DNA of 64,000 bases, taken from assembly GCF_021729015.1 (NCBI RefSeq), contig NZ_JAJQQZ010000002.1:496001-560000 (forward strand), in the 5' to 3' direction. The DNA comes from Halobacterium rubrum. Its GTDB lineage: Archaea; Halobacteriota; Halobacteria; Halobacteriales; Halobacteriaceae. The notes below the pieces were generated by a model that had not been told where the DNA came from, ran no database searches, and saw nothing but the letters and a program-made list of their open reading frames with translations. The position numbers were made by a program, and so were the translations under genes. Each line of letters opens with the position of its first letter. Position 1 is the first letter of the stretch. This document shows positions 59,022-64,000 of this stretch, in pieces.

Positions 59022-59399
59022 CTAGCCGGGTCGGATGCCGTCGTCGAAGATGCGCTCGTGGCGGGTTCGGTTGATGCGGTCGGCGAGGTCCTCGTGGTCG
59101 TAGATCTGGCGGACGACCGAGGCGACGAGGTCCCGCCACGCCATCGCGTAGATGGGGGACTGGCCCCACGCGCGGAGCTCGACGACGTAGTCGTCGTACT
59201 CTTCCCAGCGGTCCTCGAAGTGCTCGACGGCGTCGACGACGCCCTCGATGGCGTCGTCCTCGTCGTCGGCGGCGAGCGCGGCGTTGAGGTCTCGCTCCCA
59301 GCCCTCGACGGCCTTCTGCATGTCCATCTTCGTCTCGTCGCTGTCCTCGGGGAGGGAGTCGACGATGCCTTTCGGAATCGCCAGGTCGAGTTCGTCCAT
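59022..59399 (-). CDS. Conserved haloarchaeal hypothetical protein
   Basis: The 125-residue protein is helical and acidic, starting MDELDLAIPKGIVDSLPEDSDETKMDMQKAVEGWERDLNAAL and ending MAWRDLVASVVRQIYDHEDLADRINRTRHERIF. It has a run of tryptophan/tyrosine-rich residues (FEDRWEEYDDYVVELRAWGQSPIY). No function is apparent. It has its own promoter region and precedes the divergent MoaD-like gene at 59536 by 137 bp. Confidence 0.65.
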   Translation of the reverse strand: MDELDLAIPKGIVDSLPEDSDETKMDMQKAVEGWERDLNAALAADDEDDAIEGVVDAVEHFEDRWEEYDDYVVELRAWGQSPIYAMAWRDLVASVVRQIYDHEDLADRINRTRHERIFDDGIRPG

Positions 59400-59535
59400 A
59401 CCTACGTTCGGCGCGCCATCGGTGTTAAAGATGCGTGGGCCGTCGACGGGCCGGCGACGCGGGAGGACGGCCGACAGTTACGGTCCGAACATGTTCCGAG
59501 GAACGGCTTTCGCCGCCGAGCCCCTAGTTCCGGGC

Positions 59536-60054
59536 ATGAACAGCGGAGAGTGCCCCGAGGGAGGGAACCGCAGCGTGCGGGGAGACGGCGGCGAGCCGAG
59601 GGGCGACGGCGGTGGCGGCGAGCTCGCCTCCGGCCGGTCCCCAGCGGGCGGTTCGGACGCCGAGCCGGCGACCGAGGCCGGCCCCGACGCGACGACCACG
59701 GTCGACGTGAAGTGCACGGGCCACGTCCAGGAGGAGGTCGGCGAGATGTCCTTCGAGTACACCTTCGAGGGCGACACGCTGCGGGCGTTCCTCGAGGCGT
59801 TCTTCGACGAGCACGACGTCGAGGACATGCTCATCGCGGAGACCGAGGCCGAAGCGACGACGAAGGGGTGGGCGCCCGACGACGTCGACCTCCCCGGCGA
59901 GAACTGGGCGAAGAACCCCGAGGGCGAACAGACCCGGGCGTTCGCCCGCGTGACGGTCAACGGCCAGTTCAACGAACACCTCGAGGGCCTCGACACGCCC
60001 CTGACGGACGGCGACCGGGTCGCGCTCATCTACCCGTTCATGTTCTGCCTGTGA
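59536..60054 (+). CDS. MoaD-like beta-grasp protein with N-terminal extension, no C-terminal GG
   Basis: The product has 172 residues. The first 50 are Gly/Ser/Pro/Glu-rich and disordered. The remainder reads VKCTGHVQEEVGEMSFEYTFEGDTLRAFLEAFFDEHDVEDMLI and ends AFARVTVNGQFNEHLEGLDTPLTDGDRVALIYPFMFCL, which resembles a MoaD/ThiS beta-grasp fold (the last strand DGDRVALIYP is typical). It lacks the terminal Gly-Gly needed for adenylation and thiocarboxylate formation; its end is FMFCL instead. Such MoaD-like proteins occur in haloarchaeal AOR clusters. A sulphur-transfer role via the penultimate cysteine is speculative. Confidence 0.65.
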   Translation: MNSGECPEGGNRSVRGDGGEPRGDGGGGELASGRSPAGGSDAEPATEAGPDATTTVDVKCTGHVQEEVGEMSFEYTFEGDTLRAFLEAFFDEHDVEDMLIAETEAEATTKGWAPDDVDLPGENWAKNPEGEQTRAFARVTVNGQFNEHLEGLDTPLTDGDRVALIYPFMFCL

Positions 60055-60072
60055 GGCCGGCGGCGCTCCCGG

Positions 60073-60351
60073 CTACCCGCCCGCGACCGGCGGGAAGACG
60101 CTGAGCACCTCGCCGCCCTCGAGGGTCGTCTCCAGGCCGTCGACGTGCGTGACGGCTCGGCCGTCCCGCATGATGGTGACGTAGTCCCGCAGCGACCCGT
60201 CCTCGTCGAACAGCTCGAGGTCCTCGTACTCGTCGTCGAGGCGGTCGAGGACGTCGCCGACGGTGGTGACGCCCTCGTACTCCCGGACGACCGTCTTCTG
60301 GCCGACGGCGTCCCGGTAGTTCGCGAAAAAGCGCATCGTGAACTCCTGCAT
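60073..60351 (-). CDS. samp: Ubiquitin-like small archaeal modifier/MoaD (SAMP type)
   Basis: The product has 92 residues from the ATG at 60351 (MQEFTMRFFANYRDAVGQKTVV); an internal ATG (60336) is also possible. It is a beta-grasp protein ending PPVAGG, the di-glycine tail required for adenylation by UbaA and thiocarboxylation. SAMPs act both as sulphur carriers in molybdopterin/tRNA thiolation and as protein modifiers. It lies divergent from the ubaA gene by 126 bp. As no other GG-ended MoaD is in the island, this is its best sulphur carrier for MoaE. Confidence 0.88.
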   Translation of the reverse strand: MQEFTMRFFANYRDAVGQKTVVREYEGVTTVGDVLDRLDDEYEDLELFDEDGSLRDYVTIMRDGRAVTHVDGLETTLEGGEVLSVFPPVAGG

Positions 60352-60477
60352 GCCCGCACCCACGGGCTCGGTGACATAAAATGCACAGGGCAGCCGGGGG
60401 TCCCCAGCCGTCGGACGCGGCGGCCGGCGGCTGCCGGCCCCGGTGGGCTTTTGCCGGGCTCCGTCCAACAGGGAGCC

Positions 60478-61377
60478 ATGAGCGGTCTGGACCTCGACCC
60501 CACGCAGCTCGACCGGTACTCCCGGCACATCATCATGGACGACGTGGGTCCGGCGGGCCAGCAGGCCCTCCTGGACGCGTCGATACTCGTGGTGGGCGCC
60601 GGCGGCCTCGGGTCGCCCGTCCTCCAGTACCTCGCGGCGGCGGGCGTCGGGACGCTCGGCGTCGCCGACGACGACGTCGTCGAGCTGTCGAACCTCCAGC
60701 GCCAGACCATCCACGGGAACGACGACGTCGGCCGGAAGAAAGCCCGGAGCGCGGCCGAGTTCGTCGAGAGTCGGAACCCGGACGTCGACGTCCGGACCCA
60801 CGACCTCCGGGTGTCGCCGGAGAACGTCGAGGCGCTCATCGCGGACTACGACTTCGTCGTGGACGCCTCGGACAACTTCCAGACGCGGTTTCTTGTGAAC
60901 GACGCGTGCACGCTCGCGGGCGTCCCATTCTCCCACGGCGCCATCTTCCGGTTCGAGGGACAGGTGACGACGTTCCCGGGCGGCGAGGACGCGCCCTGCT
61001 ACCGGTGTCTGTTCCCCGAAGCGCCGCCGGAGGGGACGGTGCCGGACTGCTCGACCGCCGGCGTGCTCGGGGTGCTGCCGGGGACGGTCGGGTCGATTCA
61101 GGCGACGGAGGCCGTGAAGTGGGTGCTCGACGAGGGCGAGCTGCTGGACGGCCGGATGCTGTTCTACGACGCCGCCAACATGGAGTTCGACACCTTCGAG
61201 GTGGCGAAGCGGCCGGACTGCCCGGTGTGTGGCGACGACCCCGCCGTCGAGTCCGTCCACGACGTCGAGTACGTCGACTCCTGTGCCATTGGCGGCGGCG
61301 GCGACGACGACGGGGAGAACGCAGGGGCTGTCGGGACTGGGGACGGGGACGACGACGCTGAAGTCACGCAGGACTGA
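60478..61377 (+). CDS. ubaA: UbaA, E1-like adenylyltransferase (MoeB/ThiF family)
   Basis: The 299-residue protein begins MSGLDLDPTQLDRYSRHIIMDDVGPAGQQALLDASILVVGAGGLGSPVLQYLAAAG, with the nucleotide-binding glycine motif. It has zinc-binding cysteines CYRCLFPE and CPVCGDD, the catalytic DCSTAGVLGVLPG and LQATEAVKW-like VGSIQATEAVKWVLDEG. It adenylates the C-terminal Gly of SAMP/MoaD. The acidic tail after residue 275 is low complexity. Close neighbours are SAMP (divergent) and MobB-MoaE (convergent), forming a sulphur-transfer and Moco module. Confidence 0.93.
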   Translation: MSGLDLDPTQLDRYSRHIIMDDVGPAGQQALLDASILVVGAGGLGSPVLQYLAAAGVGTLGVADDDVVELSNLQRQTIHGNDDVGRKKARSAAEFVESRNPDVDVRTHDLRVSPENVEALIADYDFVVDASDNFQTRFLVNDACTLAGVPFSHGAIFRFEGQVTTFPGGEDAPCYRCLFPEAPPEGTVPDCSTAGVLGVLPGTVGSIQATEAVKWVLDEGELLDGRMLFYDAANMEFDTFEVAKRPDCPVCGDDPAVESVHDVEYVDSCAIGGGGDDDGENAGAVGTGDGDDDAEVTQD

Positions 61378-61382
61378 GCCGG

Positions 61383-62246
61383 TTACTGGGGCTGGTCGTG
61401 GCGCCAGAACGCCTCGTCGACGGTGACCTCCTTCTTGAACAGCGGGACCTCGTCCTTGAGGCGGTCAATGCCGTCGGAGACGGTGTCGAAGGCCTCCTCG
61501 CGGTGGCCGGCGAGCACCACCACGTAGACGACGTCCGCGCCCGCGGGCACGACGCCCGTGCGGTGGTGCATGCGGACGTCGAAGACGCCGTCGCGGGCGC
61601 AGAGCTCCTCGCGGATGGTGGCCAGGCGCTGCTCGGCGACGGCGTCGTAGCGCTCGAACTCGAGGTGTTCGGTCGGCGTGTCGTCGGGGCCGTCCCGGCG
61701 GCGGACGCGCCCGGTGAACGTCGCGACGGCGCCGGCGAACTCGCTGTCGGCGTGGGTCAGCGCTCGCGCGACCAGCGAGTCCAGCGTCTCGCGGGGGTCG
61801 GTGGCCTCGACGGCGTCGACGACGGCGTCGACGTCCAGCGCGTCGGCGTCCGGCGCGGTCACGTCGGGGTCGGCGGCGGCGTGGTCGCCGACTGCGACGG
61901 TCGGGAGGTCGGCGTCCGGGAACCCCTCGGCGACGACGTAGTCGAACTCGGGCGCGAGGTCGTCGAGCACCTCGTCGAGCGTGCGGTCCTCGCCGCTCGC
62001 AGTCCACCACGAGCCGTCCGCGGCGAGCGTGACGGAGCGCGTGGCCTCGGTGTCCGGCGCCCGGTCGGTGGGCGCGCTGGGAGCGCCTGCGTGGTCGTCG
62101 TCGTCGGCGTTGCCGTCGTAGTCGGCCGGGCGCTGGCTGCGCTGCACCGTCGCGACGCTGCCGCGCTCGGCGAGCGCCCCGACCACGGCAGCGACGGCCG
62201 ACTGGCGCGCTGCCCGCCCGGAGCCGACGACCGCGAGTGCCTTCAT
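61383..62246 (-). CDS. MobB-MoaE fusion protein
   Basis: The product has 287 residues. Residues 1-140 resemble MobB (Moco synthesis GTPase-like), but the Walker A region is VVGSGRAARQSAVAA, where the GKS/GKT lysine is missing, so nucleotide binding is doubtful. Residues about 155-287 form a complete MoaE, the large subunit of molybdopterin synthase: EFAGAVATFTGRVR, MHHRTGVVPAGADVVYVVVLAGHREEAFD and PLFKKEV with the catalytic lysine. MoaE transfers sulphur from MoaD/SAMP to precursor Z. The fusion of MobB with MoaE is known in haloarchaea; the degenerate P-loop is notable here. Confidence 0.85.
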   Translation of the reverse strand: MKALAVVGSGRAARQSAVAAVVGALAERGSVATVQRSQRPADYDGNADDDDHAGAPSAPTDRAPDTEATRSVTLAADGSWWTASGEDRTLDEVLDDLAPEFDYVVAEGFPDADLPTVAVGDHAAADPDVTAPDADALDVDAVVDAVEATDPRETLDSLVARALTHADSEFAGAVATFTGRVRRRDGPDDTPTEHLEFERYDAVAEQRLATIREELCARDGVFDVRMHHRTGVVPAGADVVYVVVLAGHREEAFDTVSDGIDRLKDEVPLFKKEVTVDEAFWRHDQPQ

Positions 62247-62655
62247 GGGCGTCCGTTGGCCCGCGGGCGTGTTAAGGTTCGCCCAGTCGGCGCCGAGCGT
62301 GTGGCCGGCGGCTCGACGGCGGGTCCGGTTCGTCGTTGGACCCGCCCGGGCGCGTCGCTTCGATGCGGCCCTCGCGGCGTCCAGAATCCCCGCCGAGGCA
62401 CCGAAACATTACTTAAACGTTTGGTGTGGCACCATTTCACAGCCAGTTCGGATTCCCGTCGTAGCGACGCTGTCGCCCCCACGAGCGTGTGAGACAGTCC
62501 CACGCTTTCGTGACCCGGAGAAGTGAAAATAACACAAAGTATTTACCACCGACGGTACACCACTCGAACACCCCTACCCACTGGTGCCAGCGTCCAGTAC
62601 CGCCCTCCGTGGGCGAGACCGATGCAGGTGCCGAAACCGCGAAACTCAACCAAAC
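62247..62655 (+). promoter_or_regulatory. Upstream region of the S-layer gene with two TATA-like boxes
   Basis: The 409-bp gap has no credible gene. A TTACTTAAACG box lies at 62409-62419, about 240 nt before the ATG, and a second TATA-like AGTATTTACC lies at about 62539-62548, about 110 nt before it. S-layer genes of haloarchaea are known to have strong promoters and long leaders. The stretch between about 62440 and 62655 is less GC-rich than its surroundings and may form a structured leader. Confidence 0.5.
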
Positions 62656-64000
62656 ATGACAAGCAAAACAGACAAACTCCGCGCGGTCTTCCTGACGGCG
62701 CTGATGATCGGTAGCGTCTTCGCTGCCGGCGTCGCGTTCACAGGTGGAGCCGCTGCGGCGGCGAGTTCAAACTCGCTGGACCTTGGCGACGGTGACGACA
62801 ATGCCGTCGCGATTGCGCCCAGCGACAATCTGACTGACGTACAGGTCGACACGGATGGTAACGCTCTGGCTGGAAACAGCACGTTCGTCTTCGTAGACAC
62901 CGACGACGACGGTGAATACGATTCCGGCGAACCGATGGCAACCAACTCCTCGACTTACGATCAGACAACGCAAACGACTGATCTTGCCATCGACACGGTC
63001 GATACATCGGGCCTCTCGGACGGCGACTACACGGTTTACGCCTACGAGAACGAGTCCCTGAACGCCGGTGACTCCAGCTTCGATGACAGCGAATCGCTGA
63101 CCATCGACTCGGACACGCCGAGCATCCGGAAGGCGACTCACTACCTGAATGGAACTGACGACTCCATCCTCGAAATCGCATTCGACGGGGACGTCAGCTC
63201 CACGACTAACTCCGAGGTCACTCTCCTTGACGCGGACGGAGATACCATCGGGAGCACGGTCACTCAGGGCAACCTCAACGACGATGATGGCGACGCTCGA
63301 GTCACCATTGACGCGGGCACCTCCATCGACAACGATGTCGCCGAGGTTGAAGTGAACAACTTCACCAACCTCGCCGGTGAGGATATCTCCGACGACACGG
63401 TTGGTGTGACAATCGCGCCGCAGACGATCAACACGACTGCCCCGGAAGACGTTGAGGCCTACGCGGGCACCAACGTCGCCCTCAAGGGCAACCTCTCGGA
63501 CAGCTTCGACATCTCGGGCCCCGATGTCGGCACCACGCGTGGTGCCGGCACGGGTAGCCAGGTCTACGTCTTCAACACGGACGACCTGGAGACCGGCGAC
63601 TACAACATCACCACTAACACCCAGAGCGATATCTCCACGCTGACGCTGGAGAGCCTCGGTCTGGAAGCTAGTGCCGATGCAGACTCCTTCGACACTAACA
63701 CGGACGTTACGGTCACTGCGACCGCTGACGACATCAACCGTGACGTCGAAGCAGTCCTGCTCGACTCCAACGGTGACGCCACTGACTACACCGCAGAGGG
63801 CACGATTAGCTCTGACGGTGACGTGACCCTCAACTTCGGTGCGGTTGTCGCCGAGGACGTTGGCAACTACACCGCTCAGGTCACCGACGTTGACTCCGGT
63901 GTTACTGCCGAGACCGACGTATTCTCGGCCGTTGAGGCTGCCGATACCAACACCGAGTTCGTCAACATCGAGCCTGCCGCCCGTGGTGACGTCGCCTCGA
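62656..64000 (+). CDS. S-layer glycoprotein, N-terminal part (partial)
   Basis: The window ends inside this gene after 448 codons. The N terminus MTSKTDKLRAVFLTALMIGS is a signal peptide, cleaved around GGAAAA (residue about 35). The mature region is Asp/Thr/Ser-rich, with repeated beta-sandwich-like modules (for example TLTLESLGLEASADADSFDTNTDVTVTATADDINRDVEAVLLDSNGD) and many N-glycosylation sequons (NLT, NST, NSS, NGT, NIT, NYT). It forms the surface lattice. The typical C-terminal membrane anchor and PGF motif are outside the window. Codon bias is strong and GC content is lower than in the island, both usual for highly expressed S-layer genes. Confidence 0.9.
   Translation, partial: MTSKTDKLRAVFLTALMIGSVFAAGVAFTGGAAAAASSNSLDLGDGDDNAVAIAPSDNLTDVQVDTDGNALAGNSTFVFVDTDDDGEYDSGEPMATNSSTYDQTTQTTDLAIDTVDTSGLSDGDYTVYAYENESLNAGDSSFDDSESLTIDSDTPSIRKATHYLNGTDDSILEIAFDGDVSSTTNSEVTLLDADGDTIGSTVTQGNLNDDDGDARVTIDAGTSIDNDVAEVEVNNFTNLAGEDISDDTVGVTIAPQTINTTAPEDVEAYAGTNVALKGNLSDSFDISGPDVGTTRGAGTGSQVYVFNTDDLETGDYNITTNTQSDISTLTLESLGLEASADADSFDTNTDVTVTATADDINRDVEAVLLDSNGDATDYTAEGTISSDGDVTLNFGAVVAEDVGNYTAQVTDVDSGVTAETDVFSAVEAADTNTEFVNIEPAARGDVAS

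Overview
The window is haloarchaeal chromosomal DNA. Most of it is very GC-rich, and the proteins are extremely acidic (Asp/Glu-rich). Archaeal and haloarchaeal hallmarks include an intron-bearing elongator tRNA-Met, a two-fold fused archaeal histone, a multi-OB-fold RPA, an archaeal class CCA-adding enzyme, ribosomal protein L10e, type II GAPDH, Azf-type glucose-6-phosphate dehydrogenase, SAMP/UbaA proteins and the start of an S-layer glycoprotein gene. TATA-like boxes about 26-35 nt before many start codons suggest leaderless or short-leader transcripts. I cannot name the genus.

Layout. Positions 1-3.7 kb are a lower-GC accessory segment: the tail of an MCM helicase, a PIN-domain protein overlapping a putative partner, a rhomboid protease and a membrane-anchored winged-helix protein. 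It ends near the 3' end of tRNA-Met(CAU) and looks like the edge of an integrated element. Positions 4.2-11.6 kb are core genes (CNNM/CBS protein, tRNA-Asn, CCA-adding enzyme, histone deacetylase homologue plus histone in one operon, RPA). Positions 11.7-12.4 kb hold tRNA-Arg followed by tandem repeats built from the tRNA 3' end and palindromes. Similar decorated tails follow tRNA-Val (20.1 kb) and tRNA-Phe (22.3 kb). Positions 12.4-41.7 kb are mixed metabolism and housekeeping: HtpX, Azf with a broken duplicate of its 3' end, MptD-like aldolase, creatininase-family enzyme, ABC exporter, probable CTAG methylase, pilin, carbonic anhydrase, cold-shock protein, two HerA/FtsK-like ATPases, ATP-grasp enzymes, L10e, Hsp20, GAPDH, peptidase and two isoaspartate methyltransferase homologues. 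A cluster of five hairpins inside an outer inverted repeat lies at 36.7-36.9 kb.

Positions 41.8-62.2 kb form a large molybdenum/tungsten island. It has two aldehyde:ferredoxin oxidoreductases (one without the usual Fe-S cysteines), a formate dehydrogenase-like molybdoenzyme, a tungstate/molybdate ABC importer with a ModE-like regulator, and cofactor genes: MobA, two MoeA (one fused to a periplasmic-binding-like domain), MoaA, MoaD/SAMP, UbaA and a MobB-MoaE fusion. A YqeC-like maturation protein and several unknown haloarchaeal proteins are embedded. Together these would import the oxyanion, build molybdopterin, insert the metal and supply the enzymes. The window ends inside an S-layer glycoprotein gene with a long upstream leader.

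Most striking unexplained structure: a family of small palindromes with a 7-bp stem and an 11-12-nt loop resembling GAGCGNAGCGA. It sits between inverted T-arm copies after three different tRNA genes. It also occurs inside a 57-bp insertion in the duplicated azf fragment, where the intact parent gives the empty site.
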